64,000 nt of DNA from Streptomyces venezuelae. GTDB taxonomy: Bacteria > Actinomycetota > Actinomycetes > Streptomycetales > Streptomycetaceae. Each line of letters starts with the position of its first letter. Position 1 is the first letter of the stretch. The notes below the pieces were generated by a model. It saw nothing but the letters and a program-made list of their open reading frames with translations, did not search any database and was not told the DNA's origin. The translations under genes and the position numbers were made by a program. The DNA is taken from positions 806,001 through 870,000 of the forward strand of contig NZ_CP029194.1 of assembly GCF_008642375.1 (NCBI RefSeq). Direction: 5' to 3'. Of the stretch, positions 34,433 to 41,914 are shown one piece after another.

Positions 34433-34636
34433 GCCGCCTCTTTCGGAATTCGGATGCAAGAACACCGAACCAACGTATCGGACGGAATTCTGATGGCTGC
34501 TCACCCTCAAGTAACGCGTGAACCAAGGTAGTTCATCACCTATGAGCGACCGATCGGTGACCACTCCATGACCTCGGTGCGGCGCTCTCCGGGAGCCCCG
34601 TGGGTAGGGTCCCCGTATCCAAGAAGAGGGGGCGTC
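34433..34636 (+). promoter_or_regulatory. Divergent promoter region between the 63-aa ORF and the aminotransferase
   Basis: A 204-bp AT-richer gap. Direct repeats: CGGAATTCGGATGC at 34444 and CGGAATTCTGATGG at 34483 (12 of 14 bases equal), and GAACCAACGTA at 34467 with GAACCAAGGTA at 34520. A palindrome, ACCGATCGGT, lies at 34549-34558. These are plausible regulator sites, perhaps for the cluster SARP, but no -10 box is clear. Confidence 0.45.
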
Positions 34637-36193
34637 ATGAACTCCGTAACCGATGAAACCGGAATCTCCGAGCCTTATCTGCTCGGTTTCCTCACCTCCG
34701 TCGGTCTCGATGTCGAATACACGCGGGCCGAGGGGAACACGCTGTTCTTCCGCGGCGACGACGGGGAGGAGGTCCCGGTCCTGGACGCAGCGGGCGGCTA
34801 CGGCTCGCTGATCTTCGGCCACAACCACCCCGAGCTCGTCGCGCGGGCGAGGCGGCTGCTCGACGAGGGCGCTCCGGTCAACGCCCAGTTCTCGCGCAAC
34901 TCGTGTGCCCAGGAGGTCGCCGCCCTGCTCAGCGGCATCGTCCGCCGGGAGACGGGCTCCACCGAGGCGTACGCGGCGATCTTCGCCAACAGCGGCGCCG
35001 AGGCGATCGAGGCGGCCGTCAAGCACGCCGAGCTGGACCGGGTGCTCCAGGTGCAGGCGCTCGTCGCGGAGCTGGCGGAGCACACCGCCGCCGCGCGGGC
35101 GGCGGTCGAGGCCGGCGAGGCGGTCCTGCCGGCCGGCGGGCACCAGGACTTCGAGGCCCTGGCCGAGGAGGTGTCCCTTGCGAACGCGGAGGTCGGCTCC
35201 AGGCCTCCGGTCTTCCTGACACTGGAGGGTTCCTTCCACGGAAAGCTGGTCGGCAGCGTCCAGTTGACCCACAACGCCGCCTACCGGACCCCGTTCACGG
35301 CGCTGGCGACCCGTGCCCGGTTCGTCCCGCTCGACCGTCCCGCCGCCGTCGGGGAGATCATCGCCGAGGAGAGCGCCGCGCTGCGTGACATCGTGCTGCG
35401 CGACGGCGTGGTCACCGTCGTCGAGCGGCCTTTCCCGCTCGTGGCGGCGTTCCTGCTCGAACCGATCCAGGGCGAGGGCGGCATCGTCCCGCTGACCCGG
35501 GAGTTCGCGGCCACCGTCCGGCGGGAGTGCGACGCCGCCGGCATCCCGGTGGTGATCGACGAGATCCAGAGCGGGATGGGCCGCACGGGCGCGTTCCTCG
35601 CAAGCTCGCTGATCGGTCTGCGCGGCGACTACTACGTCCTGGCGAAGAGTCTGGGCGGCGGTCTGGCGAAGACGTCGGCGATGCTCGTGCGGAGCGGCCG
35701 CTACCGGAACGAGTTCGAGCTCGTCCACAGCTCGACCTTCGCCAAGGACGGCTTCTCCACCCCGATCGCGCTGAAGGTCCTGGAGATGCTGGAGGCGGAC
35801 GGCGGCCGTGCCTACGGGCTCGCGCGGGAGCGGGGCGCCCGGCTCGCCGAGGCCCTGGAAGGGGTCCGCGCCGACTTCCCTGACGTCGTGAAGGAGGTCC
35901 GGGGGAAGGGGCTGATGCTGGGCCTCGAGTTCCACGACCAGTCGGAGTCGTCCTCTGGGGTCGTACGGGACGGGGCCCGGTCCGGTCTGCTGGGCTACAC
36001 CCTGTCCGGCTATCTGCTGCGGGAGCACCGGGTGCGGACGTTCCCCACGGCGAGCGCGGGGAACACGCTGCGGTTCGCACCGTCGATCCACCTGACGGAC
36101 GGGGAGATCGAGCGGCTCGCGGACGCCCTGCGCGCGGTGGCCTCCGTCCTGCGCGACGAGGACGAGAAGCGCCTCACCGGTGGAGGTGTGTGA
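34637..36193 (+). CDS. Class III PLP-dependent aminotransferase
   Basis: A 518-residue fold-type I aminotransferase of the class III (omega-aminotransferase) family. Motifs: ANSGAEAIEAA for phosphate binding, DEIQSGMGRTG with the ring-contacting Asp, and the Schiff-base Lys337 in LAKSLGGG. An Ala/Glu-rich insertion (roughly residues 135-185) makes it longer than the usual 430-460 residues. In polyketide alkaloid clusters such as coelimycin, streptazone and cyclizidine, an aminotransferase converts the aldehyde released by the terminal reductase domain to an amine that then cyclises. The same role is inferred here, as PKS C ends in such a domain. ATG 34637 follows an AGAGGGGG ribosome site; an upstream in-frame ATG at 34568 is less likely. 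A terminator follows. Confidence 0.93.
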   Translation: MNSVTDETGISEPYLLGFLTSVGLDVEYTRAEGNTLFFRGDDGEEVPVLDAAGGYGSLIFGHNHPELVARARRLLDEGAPVNAQFSRNSCAQEVAALLSGIVRRETGSTEAYAAIFANSGAEAIEAAVKHAELDRVLQVQALVAELAEHTAAARAAVEAGEAVLPAGGHQDFEALAEEVSLANAEVGSRPPVFLTLEGSFHGKLVGSVQLTHNAAYRTPFTALATRARFVPLDRPAAVGEIIAEESAALRDIVLRDGVVTVVERPFPLVAAFLLEPIQGEGGIVPLTREFAATVRRECDAAGIPVVIDEIQSGMGRTGAFLASSLIGLRGDYYVLAKSLGGGLAKTSAMLVRSGRYRNEFELVHSSTFAKDGFSTPIALKVLEMLEADGGRAYGLARERGARLAEALEGVRADFPDVVKEVRGKGLMLGLEFHDQSESSSGVVRDGARSGLLGYTLSGYLLREHRVRTFPTASAGNTLRFAPSIHLTDGEIERLADALRAVASVLRDEDEKRLTGGGV

Positions 36194-36213
36194 GGGGCGC
36201 CGATCCGTGTGGC

Positions 36214-36247
36214 GGTGTGGCCCGTCCCGTCCGGGACGGGCCACACC
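36214..36247 (+). terminator. Terminator between the aminotransferase and the SARP gene
   Basis: Perfect 16-bp arms (36214-36229 and 36232-36247) with a 2-nt loop, 20 bp after the aminotransferase stop and between convergent genes. Confidence 0.9.
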
Positions 36248-36332
36248 GTCGACTGCGGAGGTCTCCTGCCCGGCCGGGCTGACGGTGGCCTCCTGCTCGG
36301 ACTGCCGAGCGGTGGTCGCCTCTTCGGCCGGA

Positions 36333-38750
36333 CTAGCTGTACTGGCGCTCGCTCTGGACGCGTTCGACCTGCTCCGGCACGCCGGCGCCGTGGCCACCGG
36401 CCGCACCGCCGCCGCCCTTGCCTCCGGGGTGGCGGGGCTCCGTGAGGCGGAGCGCCGCCCGGGCGGGGAGGACTCCGGCGTTCCGGCCTCCGCCTGCCGT
36501 GATGGCGCCGCCGGCCGCGCCGCCCGCGGCCTCGTGCGTGTCGCCGGGTGCCGCCGCGGACAGCAGCTCCTGGAGGCGCTGTTCGGCCGCGTCCGAGAGG
36601 GGTTCGAGGGTGAGGGTGGTCGCCTGGCGGCTGCCGCTGCCCCAGTCGGGGCGGCGCTCCAGGAGCTCGGGCCGGGCGGCCGCGATGACCACGAGGGGCA
36701 CGGCGCCGACCCTCTCCGGGAGCTGCTCGACGCAGTCGAGCAGCCTGTCGTCGCCCCGGTGGAGGTCGTCGACGACGATCACGAGGGGCCGCTCCTCGGC
36801 GGCGAGGCCCACGAACTCGTACCAGGCGTTGAGCAGTTCGGAGACCATCGGCTGACGTATCTCCGAGCCCTCGGGGTCGACGAGCGGGCTGAGGTAGGGC
36901 AGCAGCCTGCCCGCCGTCTCCTCGCACTGGACCAGCTGATGGAGCGTGCTGGCCAGTTTGGCGCGGGCGGTCTTGCCCGAGTCGCCCTGCTGGATCCCGC
37001 AGCACGAGGCGAGTATCGCGATCTGTGCGGAGAGCGGGTGGTTGCCGTAGAGGAGGGTGGCCCGGGTAGCGAGGAACAGGGGTGCGTGGGGCCGCCCGGT
37101 GATGCGGTGCTCCAGCTCCACGATGAACCGGGTCTTGCCCACGCCGCCCTGGCCGAGGAGGGTCACGAGGTGCGGGTTGCCGCGGTGCCGGGCCAGCTCC
37201 AGGAGTCCGCGCAGCACTTCGAGTTCGATCTCGCGGTCGACGATCGGCACGCCGTGGTGGTCGGCCGGCTCCTCGCTGCCGTACCTGACCCGCCAGCCGC
37301 CCGACGGGTCCTCTGCCGGCTCGTAGGCGATGACGGACTCGGTCTCCCGGAACGTACTGTCGCTCACCCTGATCTCGCCCTGGGGGACGAGTGCGAGAAG
37401 CCGGTGGCACTCGTCCATGAGCGCGCCGACGGCCGACGGCGGGGTCTCCTCGTCTCCGGGGAGGTAGCGGACCAGCGCCTCCCCCACCTCGACGGCCGCC
37501 TTGACGGCGAGCTGCTGGGTGGGGGCGAGCCGGTCGCGGATGGCGAGGGCCGCGCGGACCGCGCGTTCCGCGTCGTCCGCGCGGCCGCGGTGCACGCCGA
37601 ACAGGGCCAGCGAGAACGGGCCGACGGAACCGGCGACGGTCCCGCCGTGCCGTTCGATCTCCTCCTCGACCACGGCGGCCGTCCCCTGGAGCAGCCGGTC
37701 GGCCTCGATGCCGGTCTCGGAGGCGTGGGCACGGAGTTCGGTCCTGAGCAGGACGACGCCCACCTTGCGGTGCTCGGATACGACCGTCGGGTGGGCCCCG
37801 GCCGGTGCCGCCTCCACGGGACCCGCCGCCGGCCCGGCAGCCTGGGCGGCCGATGTGGCCGAGCCGGCCCGGTAGGCGGGGGCTCCGGCGACGCCTCGCA
37901 GGGCGACCGCGTGCTCGGTCGCGGCGGCGACCTGGGTGAACTCGTACGAGGTGGCCCCGCCCTGCAGGGTGAGTGCGGGGTCGTGGGTGAGGATGGCCTG
38001 CTGGAGGGTGCGGAGTTCGTGGCCCGGCTCCAGACCCAGGTTCTCGACGAGGGCCGAGCGGATCCTGCCGTACACGTTGAGCGCGTCGGCCTGCCGTCCG
38101 CAGCGGTACAGCGCCAGCATGAGCTGGCTGCAGGCCCGCTCGCGGAGGGGCTCCCGCTCGACGAGCGTCTCGAGCTCGCCGAGGACGGAGTGATGACGTC
38201 CGAGGGCGAGCTGCGCCTCGAAGAAGTCCTCCATGGCGTCGGTGCGGGCGCCTTGGACGGCCGACAGTTCGGGCCAGGAGATCCCGGTCTCCACCAGGTC
38301 CGTCAGCGCGGGTCCGCGCCAGAGGTCGAGCGCCTCCTTCAGGAGGCGTGCCGCGGACTCGGTCCGGCCGGCTTCCAGTTCCGCTCGGCCCTGGGTCGCG
38401 CGCCGCTCGAAACGGAAGAGGTCCACCTGCTCCGGTTCGACGCGCAGCATGTAGCCGGGCGCCTGGGTGAGCAGGACGGGAGCCTGCGTGGTGCGGTTGC
38501 CGGCACCGCCCTGCGCGCCGTTGTGGAGGATTCCGCGGAGTCCCCAGACCGCGTTCTGCAGAATCTTCCGCGCCGAGCTCGGCGCGTCGTCGGCGGACCA
38601 GACGGCGTTGAGTAACTGGCTGGTTGCGACGACCTTGTTGGCCTTCAGGAGGAGGAATCCCAGAGTCGCCCGCTGACGCGAACCTCCCAGTGAGACGGTC
38701 CCCCCACCCTCGGAAACGACCTCCAACGGCCCCAGCATGTGAATGTGCAT
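36333..38750 (-). CDS. SARP-type pathway regulator with degenerate cyclase-like and ATPase domains (PimR-like)
   Basis: An 805-residue regulator. Residues 1-95 form an OmpR-type winged-helix DNA-binding domain (MLGPLEVV, SRQRATLGFLLLKANKVV). Residues 100-245 are a bacterial transcriptional activation domain (LFRFERRA, LYRCGRQADALNVYGRIRSALV). A class III nucleotidyl-cyclase-like segment follows (VGVVLLRTELRA, GGTVAGSVGPFSLALFGV, then AVRAALAIRDRL) that lacks the metal-binding aspartates. Next comes an ATPase with Walker A GQGGVGKTR and Walker B LVIVVDDLH. This order recalls PimR of the pimaricin cluster, but the protein stops shortly after the ATPase, without the long C-terminal half. It probably activates the PKS and tailoring operons. 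ATG 38750 has GGGGGA five bases upstream. Codon 46 is TTA, so translation should depend on bldA. Confidence 0.9.
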   Translation of the reverse strand: MHIHMLGPLEVVSEGGGTVSLGGSRQRATLGFLLLKANKVVATSQLLNAVWSADDAPSSARKILQNAVWGLRGILHNGAQGGAGNRTTQAPVLLTQAPGYMLRVEPEQVDLFRFERRATQGRAELEAGRTESAARLLKEALDLWRGPALTDLVETGISWPELSAVQGARTDAMEDFFEAQLALGRHHSVLGELETLVEREPLRERACSQLMLALYRCGRQADALNVYGRIRSALVENLGLEPGHELRTLQQAILTHDPALTLQGGATSYEFTQVAAATEHAVALRGVAGAPAYRAGSATSAAQAAGPAAGPVEAAPAGAHPTVVSEHRKVGVVLLRTELRAHASETGIEADRLLQGTAAVVEEEIERHGGTVAGSVGPFSLALFGVHRGRADDAERAVRAALAIRDRLAPTQQLAVKAAVEVGEALVRYLPGDEETPPSAVGALMDECHRLLALVPQGEIRVSDSTFRETESVIAYEPAEDPSGGWRVRYGSEEPADHHGVPIVDREIELEVLRGLLELARHRGNPHLVTLLGQGGVGKTRFIVELEHRITGRPHAPLFLATRATLLYGNHPLSAQIAILASCCGIQQGDSGKTARAKLASTLHQLVQCEETAGRLLPYLSPLVDPEGSEIRQPMVSELLNAWYEFVGLAAEERPLVIVVDDLHRGDDRLLDCVEQLPERVGAVPLVVIAAARPELLERRPDWGSGSRQATTLTLEPLSDAAEQRLQELLSAAAPGDTHEAAGGAAGGAITAGGGRNAGVLPARAALRLTEPRHPGGKGGGGAAGGHGAGVPEQVERVQSERQYS
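38613..38615 (-). other. TTA leucine codon (codon 46) in the SARP gene
   Basis: The plus-strand taa is in frame and gives SQLLNAV with TTA as the first Leu. The codon lies in the DNA-binding domain, so failure to decode it would remove all regulator function. Confidence 0.9.
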
Positions 38751-39390
38751 GTGTCCCCCTGGGCTGCGCAAGATCCGTCGATTGTCCCCATGGCCCCACT
38801 CGCGTCCCCGTGTCGGCGTCTCGGCCGGATCACTCTGTTCTGCCAGCGCGTCGCCATGCTCCCCCGCATTCGGACATCATTCGTTCTTGGCTGGTTATTA
38901 CTGTTCCTTGGCTTGAAAATACTCAGCCCCTGGAGTGTGGTCGGCAATCCAGGACACAACCGACTGCGCATTTCACCGCCGATTGCCATGATTTCACATC
39001 GGTCGGCCTTTCTCCTTGGGAGGCTTGCCGGGCCGCGGGCATCTTTTGCCTCGCACCCTCGGCCCCCCTCGCCCCCCCTCGGCCCCGCCCTCAGGGCCGG
39101 AGTCCTCGGCGTCCCGGTGCACTTCCACCGTCCTCGAAGATCCCCACCGTCCGGGAACCGGCGGGAAACCGTCCCCTCTCCACCTGCTCATCCGCCGTCT
39201 ACTTACCGGCGCGTGAGCAGGCATTGGGCAGGGCTCGGCGGGACCTCGGCTACTTTCGCACCGGCACGGGCATTCGGCTCATTCCCTTCGCTCGACCGCC
39301 CGGGAATCGCTCGATTCGGAACGTCATTCCCGGGCGAACGCGGAACACCGCAGAACGTCGTAGAACGTCGTAGAACATCGAGGAGACATC
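38751..39390 (+). promoter_or_regulatory. 640-bp intergenic region between SARP and amine oxidase, no gene recognised
   Basis: A divergent control region. The stretch 38865-39010 is much AT-richer than the rest of the window and is the likely site of the SARP promoter. A mixed C/G-rich stretch follows. Short open frames on both strands lack ribosome sites and family features. A 3 x 10-bp tandem repeat lies just before the amine oxidase ribosome site. Confidence 0.6.
39351..39380 (+). repeat. Three 10-bp tandem repeats in the amine oxidase leader
   Basis: CAGAACGTCG, TAGAACGTCG and TAGAACATCG follow each other without gaps and end one base before the ribosome site AGGAGA. A related CGGAACGTCA lies at about 39317. 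They could be a protein-binding array or an mRNA leader element. Confidence 0.85.
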
Positions 39391-40869
39391 GTGAACACCG
39401 ACAGGACGCCGTCGCGCTCCGGAGCTCATCGCCCGGTGGGCCGCCGTACCGCGCTCAAGGCCACGGGTCTTGCCGCCGTCGCCGCTTCGGCCGGATCGCT
39501 CGCCTTCGGCGGCCCGGCACACGCCGGCACCGTCACGGTCGCCGAGGACGCCCGGAGGGACTACGACGTCATCGTCGTCGGCGCGGGATTCGCCGGTGCG
39601 GCCGCCGCCCGGGAGCTCCGCTCCCGCGGCCTCCAGGTGCTGGTCCTCGAAGCCCGTAACCGCGTGGGCGGCCGGGTCTGGACCGACAGCTACCTCGGCC
39701 GGAAGATCGAGCTCGGCGGACAGTGGATCCACCCGGCGCAGACGTACGCCATGGAGGAGCTCGGCCGCTACAACATCCCGCTGGTCACCGAGATCCAGCC
39801 GGAGGTCGCGGTCTACCCGACCGCGAGCGGTCCGACGAGCTTCCCGCCCGGCGAGGTGTTCGGGCGGCTCGGCGAGATGCTGGCCCAGCTCTTCGAGGGC
39901 TCCCAGCAGTACTTCGAGCGGCCGCGCGACCCGCTGTTCCGCGCCGATCTGCTGCGCTCGGTCGACCCCTTGTCGCTGCACGACCGCATATCCCTGCTCA
40001 ACCTCTCGGCACAGGACGCGGGTTGGCTGAGCTCGCAGGTCGCGGGGTTCGCCGGCGGGTCCAGCAGGGACGGCGCCCTCACCTCGCTCGCCCAGTGGTG
40101 GGCGCACACCGGCTGGAACGCGGACGGCTGGTTCTCCCTCATGTCGCAGCGCGTCGGCCTGGGCGGCATGAGCGGGCTCGTCCGCGCGATGCTGTACGAG
40201 GAGCCGCTGACCATCAAGCTCTCCACTCCGGTCACCGCGATCGCGGACACCGGCAGCGGTGTCTCGGTCGTCACGGCCAACCGCGGGACCTTCCGCGCCT
40301 CGCACGTCGTCGTGGCGGTGCCCACCAACGTGTGGAAGGACATCACCTTCGCGCCGGGGCTGCCCAAGGTGCACGCCGACGCGGCGGTCGAGGGCATCGG
40401 GGTGCGCCGCACGGTCAAGCTGTGGATGCAGGTCAAGGGCGTCACGCCCCTCACCCTCTGCCAGGGTTACGAGGGCCAGCGCATCGAGAGCCTCTTCCCG
40501 ACCGCGAAGCTGACCGACGGCAGCCACCTCATGATCGGTTTCGCCTTCGACCCGACCTTCGACCCGAGGAACCTCTCGCAGGTGCAGGCCGCCGTCCGGG
40601 AGTACCTGCCGGCCGCCCAGGTCGTCTCCGTACGCTCGCACGACTGGGGCTCCGACCCGTACGCCCGGGGCGCCCAGGCGCTCCGCCGCCCCGGGCAGCT
40701 CCTGCGTCAGCTTCCGGACATCCAGCGGCCGTACGGGCGGATCGCGTTCGCGGGCGGCGACCTCGCGAGCGTGTGGAACGGCTTCGTCGACGGGGCGATC
40801 GAGTCGGGCCGGGCCGCGGCTCAGGCGGTGGCGCCGAGGGCACTCGCCTCGCAGCGCGTCCGGGCCTGA
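39391..40869 (+). CDS. Tat-exported FAD-dependent amine oxidase
   Basis: A 492-residue flavin-containing amine oxidase (monoamine oxidase/L-amino-acid oxidase superfamily). It has a twin-arginine signal: Arg18-Arg19 in GRRTALKATGL, a hydrophobic stretch, and a likely cleavage after the AHA ending near residue 45. The FAD-binding motif VVGAGFAGAAAARELRSRG is followed by EARNRVGGR, and GGQWIHP and the C-terminal FAGGDLASVWNGFVDGAIESG are family hallmarks. Tat export implies that FAD is inserted before secretion and that the enzyme acts outside the membrane. In this cluster it could oxidise a C-N bond of the mature cyclic amine, for example to imine or pyridine, as a final extracellular step; this is inference. 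GTG 39391 has a GAGGAG ribosome site. Confidence 0.92.
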   Translation: MNTDRTPSRSGAHRPVGRRTALKATGLAAVAASAGSLAFGGPAHAGTVTVAEDARRDYDVIVVGAGFAGAAAARELRSRGLQVLVLEARNRVGGRVWTDSYLGRKIELGGQWIHPAQTYAMEELGRYNIPLVTEIQPEVAVYPTASGPTSFPPGEVFGRLGEMLAQLFEGSQQYFERPRDPLFRADLLRSVDPLSLHDRISLLNLSAQDAGWLSSQVAGFAGGSSRDGALTSLAQWWAHTGWNADGWFSLMSQRVGLGGMSGLVRAMLYEEPLTIKLSTPVTAIADTGSGVSVVTANRGTFRASHVVVAVPTNVWKDITFAPGLPKVHADAAVEGIGVRRTVKLWMQVKGVTPLTLCQGYEGQRIESLFPTAKLTDGSHLMIGFAFDPTFDPRNLSQVQAAVREYLPAAQVVSVRSHDWGSDPYARGAQALRRPGQLLRQLPDIQRPYGRIAFAGGDLASVWNGFVDGAIESGRAAAQAVAPRALASQRVRA

Positions 40870-40921
40870 CCGCGTCGCCGTTCGGACCGTCACCGGCCCC
40901 TGGCCGGTCCGGAGACGGTGA

Positions 40922-40956
40922 TGGCCCGCGGGGCGGCGATGCCGCTCCGCGGGCCA
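40922..40956 (+). terminator. Hairpin downstream of the amine oxidase
   Basis: Arms 40922-40931 and 40947-40956 (10 bp, extendable inward) lie 53 bp after the stop and before the hexamer repeat. Confidence 0.75.
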
Positions 40957-40965
40957 CCGGCTCCG

Positions 40966-41020
<55 letters not shown>

Positions 41021-41025
<5 letters not shown>

Positions 41026-41794
41026 GCTGCGGCGGAACCGGCTGGATGTGCTGCGTGAGTCCGCCGTCCACGACCAGCTCGACGCCGGTGGTGAAGGTCG
41101 CGTCGAAGGCGAAGAACAGCGCGGCGGTGGCGACCTCCTCCGGCGTACCGTGGCGCTTCATCGGGGTGAGCGCGTCGCCCACCTGGCTGAGGACGGCCCG
41201 CTCCTCGGCGGTCGCGTCCGCGATGCCCATGGTCGGGGTGTGGATGAAGCCCGGGCTGACGGAGTTGACGCGGATGCCGCGGGGCAGGAGCTCCGCGGCG
41301 AAGACCTGCGCGAAGGAGCGCACGGCCGCCTTCGCGCCCGAGTACACGCCCATGCCGGGGGTGCCGGTGACATTGGCGATCGAAGTGGTGAAGACGATCG
41401 ACCCGTTGTCGCTCACGAGCGGAGCGAGCTTCTGCACCGTGAAGAACACGCCCTTGGTGTTCACGTCGAACTGCCGGTCGTAGGTCTCCTCGGTGACGAG
41501 GGCGATCGGCTCGAGCGCGGCGTATCCGACGTTCACGAAGACGGCGTCGACGCGGCCGAGCTTCTTCTCGACCTCCGCGCCCAGCTCCGCGATGTCCCCC
41601 ATGCTCGCGACGTCCGAGCGCAGGACGTGCACGGCCTTGCCGTCGAGGTCGCGGCGCGCGGTCTCGATGTTGTCCTTGTTGCGCCCCGTCAGCAGGACCT
41701 CGGCCCCGCCGTCGAGCAGCCCCTGCACCATGGCGAGGCCCATGCCGTGCGTCCCACCGATGACCACGGCCTTCTTGCCGGCGTACTTGCCCAT
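41021..41794 (-). CDS. Short-chain dehydrogenase/reductase (SDR)
   Basis: A 257-residue classical SDR: Rossmann motif GGTHGMG near residue 13, catalytic Ser in FTTSIANV, and YSGAK with the catalytic Tyr and Lys near residue 155. The C-terminal FITTGVEL-like segment reads [12 protein letters not shown]. It probably oxidises or reduces a carbonyl of the cluster product using NAD(P)H; the exact substrate is unknown. ATG 41794 has an AGGAG ribosome site six bases upstream. The stop codon is TAG within a hexamer microsatellite, and the last residues (VPPQQ) belong to it. Regularly spaced heptamers upstream suggest control by a SARP. Confidence 0.9.
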
Positions 41795-41819
41795 CACAAC
41801 TCCTGAAGACGTCAAGCGA

Positions 41820-41871
41820 CTCACTGAACGACACCGACCGTAACCGGGCCGGTATCACTGCGTGATCACTG
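41820..41871 (-). promoter_or_regulatory. Heptamer direct repeats upstream of the SDR gene
   Basis: On the minus strand CAGTGAT occurs at 41871-41865 and again 11 bp away at 41860-41854. A third copy, CAGTGAG, lies at 41826-41820. Heptamers at 11-bp spacing are the usual SARP binding pattern. The 10-mer TCACTGAACG also occurs exactly twice, at 41821 and 41866. Confidence 0.5.
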
Positions 41872-41880
41872 AACGGTAAC

Positions 41881-41909
41881 CGGGGCCCCACCGCCTCGGC
41901 GGGGCCCCG
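41881..41909 (-). terminator. GC-rich hairpin after the beta-propeller gene
   Basis: Arms with one bulged base surround a short loop, beginning a few bases after the TAG at 41915-41917. It separates the SDR promoter from the preceding gene. Confidence 0.75.
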
Positions 41910-41914
41910 GAGGC

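Noticed and set aside
36333..36560. A frameshift truncating the SARP C-terminus
   Set aside because: No other frame continues the ATPase or adds a recognisable domain, so a natural end is as likely. This is unlike the three megasynthase cases, where the continuation is obvious.
38751..39390. Possible small genes in the SARP to amine oxidase gap
   Set aside because: The frames on both strands lack ribosome sites and typical codon bias, and they overlap the AT-rich promoter stretch.
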